7,580 nucleotides of DNA from Peptococcaceae bacterium (GCA_017387265.1 JAFOFM010000154.1:1-7580), one strand, 5' to 3'. Numbered from the stretch's first letter, positions 1 to 6,343 are shown. Numbers and translations: made by a program. Notes: generated by a model not told the origin, from the letters alone.

Positions 1-524
1 CCTACACGTGCGATGATAGTTTCTTCACCGGCACCACCTACTAAACGGTCAATATTGGCGCGTACAGTTACACGGGCAATTGCTTTTACCTGAATACCGT
101 TTTTCGCCATAGCCGCAATAACCGGTGTTTCGATTACTTTTGGTGTTACCGATACCATTACCGCTTCTTTTACATCACGACCAGCCAGGTCAATCGCGGC
201 TGCTCTGGAGAAATTCAGTTCAATACCGGCACGTTCCGCTGCAATTAAAGCGTCAATAACTTTATCGACATTACCGCCAGCTAAATAGTGGGCTTCCAGT
301 TTGGAAGTATCCATATCCAGACCTGCTTTGATTGCTTTAATCAGCGGCATAACAATTTTGTGCGGAGGTACTCGTCTTAAACGCATACCAACTAAGTTAA
401 ACAGCCCTACTTTAACGCCTGCTGCCAGTGCAGAAATCCACAGCCCGATTGGTACAAATCTGAAAAATACCATCAGCAGGATTAAAACAAACAGCATTGC
501 AATAATTAATCCACCTAATCCCAT
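1..524 (-). CDS. floA: Flotillin-like protein FloA (3' part beyond the window)
   Basis: The gene starts at ATG 524 and runs off the left edge. The first 174 residues plus two bases of the next codon are present, about half of the roughly 330 residues usual for FloA. The N-terminus ([21 protein letters not shown]) is a hydrophobic membrane hairpin reaching to about residue 45. It is followed by the family's [14 protein letters not shown] segment, the [11 protein letters not shown] motif and the start of the SPFH/band-7 domain. FloA is a bacterial flotillin that scaffolds membrane microdomains and usually sits in an operon with a membrane-bound NfeD protein, as in the B. subtilis yqeZ-yqfA pair; that neighbour is directly upstream here. 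Its start codon overlaps the nfeD stop (TAATG) and is preceded inside nfeD by AAAGGAGG, so translational coupling is likely. Recognition is from many conserved blocks and is confident. Confidence 0.95.
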   Translation of the reverse strand, partial: MGLGGLIIAMLFVLILLMVFFRFVPIGLWISALAAGVKVGLFNLVGMRLRRVPPHKIVMPLIKAIKAGLDMDTSKLEAHYLAGGNVDKVIDALIAAERAGIELNFSRAAAIDLAGRDVKEAVMVSVTPKVIETPVIAAMAKNGIQVKAIARVTVRANIDRLVGGAGEETIIARV

Positions 525-1864
525 TATTCTTGTGTCCTCCTTTTTTCTACGATCAGCCAGGTGCCGTCTTTACGAACCACCTGTACTGCTTCGCCCTTTT
601 GTATAAATTCTCCCGCGGTTACAACATCGATACGTGTACCGTCATCCAGTTCTACAGTCCCTGCCGGACGCAGTGTGGTTGCCGCTGTACCATATCGGCC
701 AATATAGGCAGCCTGCTCCTTTCGGCCTGCCACATAACCATCTTCTGTTGTGAGCCGTTCCCGCACAAGCAGGCGATCAAAAACCTTGCTTTTACTGAAC
801 AGTTTCAGAAGAATCGGTGCAGCCACTACCATAATAAGAAGCACAATAGCCAGATATTTGAGTGCTGTAGCCATATCCGGTGTAGTCAGGAAAATACTTC
901 CCACAATACAGCCAATACCGCCCAGCGCAAAAATACCGAACCCCGGTATTAGAATTTCCAGTACGCATAAAATAATCCCTGCCAGGAAAAGCAGCAGGGC
1001 AAACCAGCTTGCCATACCTGCTATCATATGACCTCCAAAATATAATGCCAGAAGTAAAATCCCTGCAACCGCCAGAACACCAATCCCCGGCACAAGGAAT
1101 TCAAACACCAGACATAAAATCCCCACCGCCAGCAGCACAGGAGCTACATTAGGGTGAGTAATAAACCTTGTAATCTTTTCAGCACCATTCATCTCACTGT
1201 ATAAAAGCTCTGCTTCATCGGCACCAAGCCAGGTTAACAGCGCTTCACGGTTTTCAACAATGGTATCTGCCATGCCAAGTTCCAGAGCCCGTTGAGGAGT
1301 TAAGGTTAAAAGCTTGTCTTTTTCTACAATACCTTCTATTGCAATGTCACGATCTACAAATGCTTTTGCAATTTCGGGATTACGGCCTTTATCTTCGGCA
1401 ATCGCTGCAAATTCCTCACGCCATGGCCCCAGATATTTTTCATCAGCCCGTTCACCGTTTACCAGCATCTCGGCATCTCCCAGTGTGCTGCCAGGCATCA
1501 TAGCAATCTGGTCACAGCACATGGCAATATATGCCCCTGCCGATAGCGCCTGGTCTTTTACAAGCGCCACCGTTTTTATCCCGGTACTATAAAGAACACG
1601 CTTGATATCCTGTGCAGCATCCACACGGCCGCCCGGGGTATCCAGCTCCAGAATAATCAGATCCGCGCCGGCATCTTCTGCAGCTTTAATATTGCGTTCC
1701 AGATAAGAGGACAGCCCCAGTTCCACTGCATCATCAACCGTAATAATCATTACTTTTTGCGGTGCTTCATCCGCATAAGCCGCCGGTAAAAAAACAGACC
1801 AGCAAAAAATAAAAAGCATCAGCAAAACAATCCATTTTTTTGATGTTGCATTATATTGTTTCAA
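524..1864 (-). CDS. nfeD: NfeD family membrane-bound ClpP-class serine protease (long form, YqeZ-like)
   Basis: This 446-residue protein starts at TTG 1864; no ATG occurs in frame before residue 16, and GGAGGTG lies 7 bases upstream of the TTG. Residues 1-31 form a signal peptide ending in AYA. Residues about 36-220 form a ClpP-like protease domain with LELDTPGG (72-79) and [10 protein letters not shown], where Ser108 is the likely nucleophile. Lys143 (DEKY) is the likely dyad base by comparison with the archaeal 1510-N stomatin protease, though the alignment is by eye. About five membrane segments follow (roughly 237-355), including two similar LVPGIG/LIPGFG elements. A soluble NfeD OB-fold domain (about 370-445) with [14 protein letters not shown] ends the protein. 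It lies directly before floA, as in many Bacillota; the two proteins are thought to act together at membrane microdomains. The substrate is not evident. Confidence 0.93.
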   Translation of the reverse strand: MKQYNATSKKWIVLLMLFIFCWSVFLPAAYADEAPQKVMIITVDDAVELGLSSYLERNIKAAEDAGADLIILELDTPGGRVDAAQDIKRVLYSTGIKTVALVKDQALSAGAYIAMCCDQIAMMPGSTLGDAEMLVNGERADEKYLGPWREEFAAIAEDKGRNPEIAKAFVDRDIAIEGIVEKDKLLTLTPQRALELGMADTIVENREALLTWLGADEAELLYSEMNGAEKITRFITHPNVAPVLLAVGILCLVFEFLVPGIGVLAVAGILLLALYFGGHMIAGMASWFALLLFLAGIILCVLEILIPGFGIFALGGIGCIVGSIFLTTPDMATALKYLAIVLLIMVVAAPILLKLFSKSKVFDRLLVRERLTTEDGYVAGRKEQAAYIGRYGTAATTLRPAGTVELDDGTRIDVVTAGEFIQKGEAVQVVRKDGTWLIVEKRRTQE

Positions 1865-1868
1865 GTGT

Positions 1869-1877
1869 CCACCTCCT
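1869..1877 (-). promoter_or_regulatory. Ribosome binding site fixing the TTG start of nfeD
   Basis: Read on the minus strand this is GAGGAGGTG followed by GACAC and the TTG start codon. It is a near-perfect Shine-Dalgarno sequence at normal spacing and decides the unusual start codon. Confidence 0.8.
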
Positions 1878-1884
1878 CGAAATT

Positions 1885-1893
1885 ATTATAGCA
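1885..1893 (-). promoter_or_regulatory. Extended -10 promoter for nfeD-floA
   Basis: The minus strand reads TGCTATAAT, a perfect TATAAT with the TGn extension that can replace a -35 box; no good -35 hexamer is present 16-18 bases upstream. Initiation would fall near 1878, leaving a leader of only about 14 bases that begins at the ribosome binding site. A second TATAAT at 1896-1901 lies 11 bases upstream and could give a longer leader. The 86-base gap after the ThiL-kinase gene and these elements suggest nfeD-floA is a separate transcription unit. Confidence 0.5.
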
Positions 1894-1950
1894 CAATTAT
1901 ACAGCTTAAAATATCAAGATATTGTGGGGATTACAGGTATAAGGAATATT

Positions 1951-3651
1951 TCACAGCATTTTTTTACTATCCGAAGAAAACCGGCATTCGGTAATAAATG
2001 TCTGTTTCAACGCATCATACTGCCAGTGGAACGTTCCGCCATAACGGCCAATCATACGCTGTATCTGCAAAATACCTTTTCCGTGTAAGTCTGTATCCGC
2101 CTTCTGCGTAGTTAAAGTACCATGCTGTATTTCCGGCATTTTCTCACAGCTGTTCTGCATACGAATCAGAATATCTCCTTTAACATCCTGCATTATATCC
2201 AGGTATAGCCAGGCATCTGCAGAAATTCCGCTATGCTCGATCCCATTGTCCAGCAGATTGCCGAACAGTGTCGTAACATCATAATCATTCATGAAGTCCA
2301 GAAGCCCGTCCTCACAAACAATCTGCACATCCATTCCCACAGCCTCTGCCTGCCTTGCTTTTTGCGAAAACAGAATATTCAGTACCGGTCTTGTGCTATA
2401 TGCAGAATGTGCTGTTTTTGGCACTGTCTGAATCATCTGCTGCAGATAAGCCAGTGCCGCATCACTTTCGCCACATTCCAGCAAACCTGCCAGACAGGCC
2501 AGATGATTATTCCAGTCATGCTGATAAATCCGCTGCTGTTCTTCTTTTGCATCAAGCTCCGCTAAACGCTGATGCAGCAATTTTTCTACTGCATCGGTAT
2601 TTTCAGAAACGTATACAGCAGGCTCCTGTTTCGTTTCTGCAGGAAAATGGTTATAACCGCTCTGTGCTACCGGATTTCGCACCCCGTCATTTAACAGATA
2701 TACCCCGGAGCCAGCCTCCACAAAACCGATGATTGTCAGTTTTCTGCCCGTCTGCTGCTCATACAGTCTACAGATTTCCTCTGCCTTTTCTGCCTTCATA
2801 GTGCCTACCAGCTGATAATCTTCTCCACCGGTCATGGCCCATTCCAGACCATTTTCCCCAAGCTGTTCCGCCAAAACCATACAGGTTTCCTGCACCGGTA
2901 CACAATCCGTTTTTAAAATCAGTGCAGCACCGCTTGCCTCACTGATTTCACGACATTCCGATAATAATCCATCGCTGATATCGTTTAACGCATGCAGATG
3001 ACTGCCGGCAAGCTGATTTAATATAGCAATTTCTTCACAGCATGGCTCCGGACGGCAGTGACAGGTTCGCAGCTGTTCTTTTTGTGTTTCAGTAAGACAG
3101 ATAGAATCTTCCTTGCGCAAAAAAAGTTCCAGTCCTGCTTTGCTTCCGCCAAGCGAACCTGTTGTAAAAATTACGTCATCAGGCTTTGCATGACTTCGCA
3201 GATGCAGATATTTCTGTTCTACAAGCCCAAGTACTGTAACATTAATCGTAAGCCTGTCCGGACTTGAAGTGGTATCACCGCCAATTACATTCACACCGTA
3301 TTTACGACAGATAGCATCTACACCCTGATAAAAGCCCTGCCATTCTTCTACGGTATAATCCGGCGGCAAGGCCAGAGAAAGCAAAATGTGAAGCGGTTTT
3401 CCGCCCATCGCTGCCACATCGCTCAAATTAACAGCTACTGCTTTATAACCAAGTTCCTGTGGTGTTATAGAACCGCGGATAAAATGGACATCCTCCACCA
3501 GCAGATCACAGCTTGATACCTGATAATACCGTTCATCATAAGGTAATACCGCACAATCATCCCCACGCCCTATTATCACATTATCCGGCGTATAACACGG
3601 CACCTGAATCAGATCAATCAGTCCAAATTCTCCGAGCGTATCCAGTTTCAC
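1951..3651 (-). CDS. thiL: Fusion of thiamine-monophosphate kinase (ThiL) with an AgrC/Spo0B-type histidine kinase
   Basis: This is a single 566-codon frame starting at GTG 3651, with AGGTG five bases upstream. Residues 1 to about 336 match a complete ThiL, which phosphorylates thiamine monophosphate to the diphosphate with ATP. Visible motifs are GDDCA (30-34), DLLVEDVHF (49-57), NLSDVAAMGG (75-84), GGDTTSS (124-130), SDGLL (226-230), GGEDYQL (275-281) and the terminal SGYNHF, so the active site looks intact. After a linker (about 337-355) comes a coiled helix (LLHQRLAELDAKEEQQ), then QHDWNNHLACLAGLL with the probable phospho-acceptor His378. A GHKL ATPase follows with the N-box FGNLLDNGIEHS (463-474) and the G-box HGKGILQIQRMIGRYGG (523-539), the layout of the AgrC/HPK10 class. 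No membrane segment or other sensor is present, so the protein should be cytoplasmic. It is the last gene of the cluster, 22 bases after its neighbour. Both domain assignments are strong; the function of the fusion is unknown. Confidence 0.92.
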   Translation of the reverse strand: MKLDTLGEFGLIDLIQVPCYTPDNVIIGRGDDCAVLPYDERYYQVSSCDLLVEDVHFIRGSITPQELGYKAVAVNLSDVAAMGGKPLHILLSLALPPDYTVEEWQGFYQGVDAICRKYGVNVIGGDTTSSPDRLTINVTVLGLVEQKYLHLRSHAKPDDVIFTTGSLGGSKAGLELFLRKEDSICLTETQKEQLRTCHCRPEPCCEEIAILNQLAGSHLHALNDISDGLLSECREISEASGAALILKTDCVPVQETCMVLAEQLGENGLEWAMTGGEDYQLVGTMKAEKAEEICRLYEQQTGRKLTIIGFVEAGSGVYLLNDGVRNPVAQSGYNHFPAETKQEPAVYVSENTDAVEKLLHQRLAELDAKEEQQRIYQHDWNNHLACLAGLLECGESDAALAYLQQMIQTVPKTAHSAYSTRPVLNILFSQKARQAEAVGMDVQIVCEDGLLDFMNDYDVTTLFGNLLDNGIEHSGISADAWLYLDIMQDVKGDILIRMQNSCEKMPEIQHGTLTTQKADTDLHGKGILQIQRMIGRYGGTFHWQYDALKQTFITECRFSSDSKKML

Positions 3652-3673
3652 ATTATCACCTGCTTTTCATATT

Positions 3674-4057
3674 CTATATAGCCTGCACAAGTCGTTCCAG
3701 AATAAAACGCACCTTTTCTGTACTCGGCCCTCTGTTTTCGACCGCACCGTCCGCACCAATCCACACCCGGTTCTCTTCTTCCCCTTCCAGCCATGTGGAT
3801 GCGAAACCATCTAACAGTTTTCCCTCTGCCAGGCGCTTTGCTTCAGCCAGCGCCACATATTCAGTTTCTCCGCTGTTATAATACGCCATCAGATAACGGC
3901 GAAACGTAAGCGGAAGATGTTCCTGTTCTTCCCGACACAGATTCAAAGCCTGAGCCAGATTACTTAACAGGGCATTATCCAGTAAAGCGCCCTCCTGCCC
4001 GGCTTCTTCTTCCAGACAATAGCAATTCTCTTTATTGATCACTTTATAAAATTCCAT
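3674..4057 (-). CDS. Uncharacterised 127-residue acidic protein
   Basis: I do not recognise this protein. The start is taken as ATG 4057 (MEFYKVINKENCYCLEEE) because GGGAG lies about 10 bases upstream. A start at 4124-4126 would add 23 residues and extend the overlap with the preceding kinase gene without a better ribosome binding site. The chosen start overlaps the 3' end of that gene by 14 bases, and the TAG stop is 22 bases before the ThiL-kinase start, so the three genes are very probably one transcript. The protein is acidic and probably mostly helical (LLDNALLSNLAQALNLCREE; VALAEAKRLAEGKLLDGF). A short strand-rich segment (ENRVWIGADGAVENRG, 95-110) and a C-terminal helix follow. No signal peptide, membrane segment, zinc-binding pattern or nucleotide-binding motif is visible. 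A role connected with its two flanking kinases is inferred from position only. Confidence 0.8.
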   Translation of the reverse strand: MEFYKVINKENCYCLEEEAGQEGALLDNALLSNLAQALNLCREEQEHLPLTFRRYLMAYYNSGETEYVALAEAKRLAEGKLLDGFASTWLEGEEENRVWIGADGAVENRGPSTEKVRFILERLVQAI

Positions 4058-4604
4058 CAGACCCACACTCCCATGCCTGTGAAATTCTTTGCACGATTTC
4101 ACCAATAGAGCAGGCTGTTGTATCAATGGTTAAATCTGCGACTTCTTCCCAGCACTGACTGTTTTCATAGTACTGCTGCATCTTGTCTGACTCACGGTCC
4201 AGACGCAAAAGCGGACGGTTCTCTTTGCGGTTTATCCGCTGTCCGATGCTGTCTTTATCTGCTTTCAAACAGACAAGCATTCCTGATTTTCGGATCATGT
4301 TCAGCCGTTCTTCCGTTTGTTCCAGTGTTCCGCCAGCAGCAATCACACTGTTTTCTTTACGCAGCAGTTTACAAAACATCAGCTCTTCCTCCGACTGAAA
4401 ACGAATCTTCCCGCATTTCCAGTACAGAGTCATTAAATCCAATCCCGTTACTTTAGCCATTTCTTCATCCGCATCAAAAAAATCCATCTGCAGCTCCTCG
4501 GCCAGTTTTCGACCAACAGAGCTCTTACCAGTTCCCATAGACCCTACCAGAATGATATTGCGTTTTTTTTCTGCGTTTCTGCTTTGTATTTTGTTATTCT
4601 GCAT
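4044..4604 (-). CDS. Shikimate kinase family P-loop kinase (AroK-like, divergent substrate site)
   Basis: This 186-residue protein starts at ATG 4604 with GGAGGG five bases upstream. The fold is clear: Walker A GSMGTGKS (21-28), FFDADEEM with Asp44 and Asp46, the VIAAGG loop (87-92), the lid NRPLL (129-133) and WEEVADLTIDTT near the end. AroK phosphorylates shikimate with ATP before chorismate synthesis. Compared by eye with the M. tuberculosis enzyme, the ATP site, Asp34 (here Asp46), Gly80 (Gly92) and the lid Arg117 (Arg130) are kept. The shikimate-contacting Arg58 corresponds to Gln70 and Arg136 to Asn148, and the third glycine of the GGG motif is Thr93. These losses make ordinary shikimate kinase activity doubtful; it could be a paralogue with another substrate or a nucleotide-binding sensor. 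It is the first gene of the cluster with the ThiL-histidine kinase fusion. Confidence 0.85.
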   Translation of the reverse strand: MQNNKIQSRNAEKKRNIILVGSMGTGKSSVGRKLAEELQMDFFDADEEMAKVTGLDLMTLYWKCGKIRFQSEEELMFCKLLRKENSVIAAGGTLEQTEERLNMIRKSGMLVCLKADKDSIGQRINRKENRPLLRLDRESDKMQQYYENSQCWEEVADLTIDTTACSIGEIVQRISQAWECGSDGIL

Positions 4605-4634
4605 ATTGTCCCTCCAGCTGTTTCTCGTTCATAC

Positions 4635-4680
4635 GAAAAACAGACCATCCTGCCGCTAACCGTGCGGATGATCTGTCTTT
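4635..4680 (-). terminator. Intrinsic terminator after the cupin gene
   Basis: On the minus strand ACAGATCATCC (4676-4666) pairs with GGATGGTCTGT (4650-4640): 11 pairs, one of them G-U. The loop is 15 bases, and five T residues run from 4640 to 4636. The hairpin begins 11 bases after the cupin stop. Because the complement also carries CTTTT after the stem it could act in both directions. The downstream kinase ATG lies only about 31 bases past the T run. Confidence 0.85.
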
Positions 4681-4687
4681 TCAGAAT

Positions 4688-5035
4688 TTACGCTTCGCCT
4701 CTGACTGGTACAATACAGATAAATTCCAGCGGCACATTGCCGGTATTGGTAAAGCAGTGCTGTTCGTTTGATGGTACATAGGCACAGGTACCTGCTTCAA
4801 TCGGATGGTCTTTTCCAGCGATCATCAGATTTCCATTACCGGAAATTACATAATTGATATGCGGCCAGTCATGTGCATGTTCCGGAGAGCTCCCGCCCGG
4901 TTCTACTGTCATGATACGCATTACATGGTCTTCCCAGCCCTGTGCAGGACCAACTGCTACCTGTTTTACTGTGCCAATAGCACCACCTGGTGTCATATCT
5001 ACTTTTGGCATATCTTTTACATTTCCAACAAACAT
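4688..5035 (-). CDS. Small single-domain cupin protein
   Basis: The protein has 115 residues from ATG 5035. An in-frame TTG at 5053 is rejected as start because the ribosome binding site GAGGTG lies inside that extension, six bases before the ATG. Cupin motif 1 is seen as PGGSSPEHAHDWPHINYVISGNG (46-68) and motif 2 as GTCAYVPSNEQHCFTNTG (82-99). His53, His55 and His93 fit the usual metal ligands. The glutamate expected after the second histidine is not at its usual place: HDWPHINYV carries His59 followed by Ile60, where many relatives read HE. Metal binding may therefore be by histidines alone or altered. The fold is a stand-alone beta-barrel without signal peptide; substrate and reaction cannot be read from sequence, since such cupins include isomerases, dioxygenases and metabolite-binding proteins. 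The gene is monocistronic, between its own promoter and a strong terminator. Confidence 0.85.
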   Translation of the reverse strand: MFVGNVKDMPKVDMTPGGAIGTVKQVAVGPAQGWEDHVMRIMTVEPGGSSPEHAHDWPHINYVISGNGNLMIAGKDHPIEAGTCAYVPSNEQHCFTNTGNVPLEFICIVPVRGEA

Positions 5036-5051
5036 GATTATCACCTCATTC

Positions 5052-5078
5052 AATATTTGTTATTATTATAACAATATT
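5052..5078 (-). promoter_or_regulatory. -10 box inside an inverted repeat upstream of the cupin gene (possible operator)
   Basis: The minus strand has TATAAT (5070-5065) inside the inverted repeat TTGTTAT-AATA-ATAACAA (5074-5057). The arms extend to AATATT on both sides with a one-base indel. The element lies directly upstream of GAGGTG. A -35 box is poor (TTTATC at 17 bases). A repressor bound to the repeat would block this promoter; the regulator is unknown. The region is AT-rich, so some symmetry is expected by chance. Confidence 0.4.
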
Positions 5079-5142
5079 TTCCGAGAAGATAAACAAAAAT
5101 CTGTTAATAAATAGCCTGCCTCAGCACAAATAGTTCAGTATT

Positions 5143-5964
5143 TTAATAATTCAGACGCATCCGATCCGAAACCATGGCTATAAATTCAGCGTTTGTCGGT
5201 TTTCCTTTTGTCAGATTAATGCTGTAGCCGAAATATTCTGTCATCAGATCGACATTGCCTCTATCCCACGCCAGTTCAATCGAATGACGAATCGCCCGTT
5301 CCACTCTGCTGGCGGTTGTTGTATATTTCTCCGCAATCTTTGGATAAAGTTCTTTTGTAATCGAAGTAGAAAGCTGCGGGTCTTCCAGACTCATCAGAAT
5401 AGCATCCCGCAGATACTGATAGCCCTTTACATGAGCCGGAACACCCATATCATGGAGAAGTGCTGTAACTTCAACTTCCATCGGTTTACGACGGGGTGTC
5501 AGAATACGGGATGCCTGATAAACCGAGGCGGATTCTGAAAAAGCCATATTCCCCATCCGGTTTCCGGTTTCATATACCATATCAGGATACATTACTGTTT
5601 TCTGGGAAGCCACATCTTTGATACGTTCATAGATACCTTCCAGTTCAAAGGGTTTGATTAAATAGTCAGAGGCGCCTTTCATCATGGCTCTCTGCATAAT
5701 GTTTTCGTTAAAATATGCTGTCAGCATAATAACTTTCGGACGGTTGCGCAAAACCTGCAGCCGGTCTAATACTCCAAGCCCATCCAGTCGCGGCATAATC
5801 ATATCTAATAACACTACGTCCGGCTGATACGCTTCTATCAGTTCCAGACCGCTCCATCCGTCAGAGGCAGTTCCCACTACCTGAATATCTGATTTTTCCT
5901 GTAAATAGTTTTCCAGTACACTTACAAACTGCAGATTGTCATCTACCACTACGATTTTTAACAT
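5143..5964 (-). CDS. spo0A: Stage 0 sporulation response regulator Spo0A
   Basis: This is the master regulator of sporulation entry, a response regulator that binds DNA once phosphorylated. The start is placed at ATG 5964 because AAGGAG lies nine bases upstream; an ATG at 5982 has a weak site and would add six residues. That gives 273 residues, close to the 267 of B. subtilis Spo0A. The receiver domain shows VVVDDN with acidic Asp8/Asp9, phosphoacceptor Asp54 (VVLLDMIMP), Thr82 (MLTAY) and Lys104 (YLIKPF). The linker is about 120-150. The Spo0A-specific C-terminal domain contains LHDMGVPAHVKGYQYLRDAI and the recognition-helix segment SRVERAIRHSIELAW (219-233), ending in KPTNAEFIAMVSDRMRLNY. 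The domain looks intact. spoIVB, which commonly precedes spo0A in Bacilli and Clostridia, is not upstream here. I see no convincing terminator between this gene and the cupin gene. Confidence 0.97.
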   Translation of the reverse strand: MLKIVVVDDNLQFVSVLENYLQEKSDIQVVGTASDGWSGLELIEAYQPDVVLLDMIMPRLDGLGVLDRLQVLRNRPKVIMLTAYFNENIMQRAMMKGASDYLIKPFELEGIYERIKDVASQKTVMYPDMVYETGNRMGNMAFSESASVYQASRILTPRRKPMEVEVTALLHDMGVPAHVKGYQYLRDAILMSLEDPQLSTSITKELYPKIAEKYTTTASRVERAIRHSIELAWDRGNVDLMTEYFGYSINLTKGKPTNAEFIAMVSDRMRLNY

Positions 5965-6043
5965 GCTGTCTCTCTCCTTCATCTCTCTGCCTGATTTTCT
6001 GTTTTTGTTCCCGGCAAAACACGGAAAATTTCCATTTATCGAT

Positions 6044-6063
6044 TTATTCTGGAATCAGAATAA
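6044..6063. repeat. Inverted repeat upstream of spo0A
   Basis: TTATTCTG-GAAT-CAGAATAA has perfect 8-base arms with a 4-base spacer, about 80-100 bases before the spo0A start. It could be an operator or a small leader hairpin. No T run follows in the minus direction, so it is not a terminator. Confidence 0.45.
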
Positions 6064-6288
6064 CACTATTGGAAACTATAAATTGTTTTAGGAATTGCAT
6101 ATATTATATGGTAATGTTTGCCTTGGGAATATATTACCAGTTCATTGAAGGAAATGCAAGTGTTTTTTTCCTATTTTTCACATTATTTTTCCAACAGCTG
6201 TAATTCAAGTAAGAAGAGTCCCAATTTAATAACAAACCTATCCAGGTTATCTACGATAATTCTATTTTCCGCTCTTTTCTAACAGAAA

Positions 6289-6343
6289 TACGACAGTCTT
6301 AAAAACAGGGAAATAACAGCGTTATATCGAAATTATCGAAAAA
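6289..6343. promoter_or_regulatory. Candidate Spo0A-box cluster (weak)
   Basis: Two direct copies of TATCGAA (6325-6331 and 6334-6340, plus strand, 9 bases apart) and TGTCGTA (6295-6289, minus strand) each match TGTCGAA at 6 of 7 positions. The second plus-strand copy, ATTATCGAAAAA, fits the longer TTTGTCGAAAAA at 10 of 12. They could serve autoregulation of spo0A from about 325-375 bases upstream. About one 6-of-7 match is expected by chance in a region of this size. Confidence 0.25.

Larger units (their letters stand above)
5965..6343. other. Gene-free AT-rich region upstream of spo0A
   Basis: These 379 bases hold no credible gene on either strand. On the minus strand a perfect TATAAT lies at 6108-6103 within the 13-base palindrome CATATATTATATG (6098-6110), but no -35 box is seen, so a spo0A promoter there is only possible. 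Initiation there would give a leader of about 130 bases containing two symmetric elements (6023-6033 and 6044-6063). Another weak pair is TTGCAT/TAATAT with a 17-base spacer (about 6160-6132). No clear terminator follows the upstream gene; ATAAC-GCT-GTTAT near 6313-6325 is too short. Three near-matches to the Spo0A box lie at the far end. Confidence 0.5.

Noticed and set aside
530..952. Plus-strand open frame opposite nfeD
   Set aside because: It is antisense to a well-conserved gene, has no ribosome binding site, and its product is low-complexity and Cys/His/Ser-rich without family features.
2233..2732. Overlapping plus-strand open frames opposite the histidine-kinase domain
   Set aside because: They are shadows of the minus-strand gene, with no Shine-Dalgarno sequence and no recognisable domain.
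1951..3651. Two separate genes (thiL and a histidine kinase) merged by a sequencing error
   Set aside because: The frame is open throughout with no internal stop, the linker is ordinary coding sequence, no ribosome binding site with a start codon is evident at the domain junction near residues 337-350, and the second domain lacks any N-terminal sensor of its own.
5036..5053. TTG 5053 as the cupin start
   Set aside because: That extension contains the GAGGTG ribosome binding site for ATG 5035, so the shorter start is favoured.
5057..5074. PerR/Fur-type box upstream of the cupin gene
   Set aside because: The repeat has 7-base arms around a 4-base centre, not the 7-1-7 pattern, and the sequence agrees only partly with TTATAATnATTATAA; it is kept only as an unassigned inverted repeat.
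5101..5142. Terminator after spo0A
   Set aside because: A GC-containing segment (GCTGAGGCAGGC on the minus strand) is followed by a T-rich run, but its bases do not form a self-complementary stem.
6140..6174. Sigma-H-like promoter for spo0A (ATAGGAAAA then AATGAAC, minus strand)
   Set aside because: The -35 element fits RnAGGAWWW, but the nearest -10-like element is 19 bases away instead of about 12-14 and ends in C instead of T.
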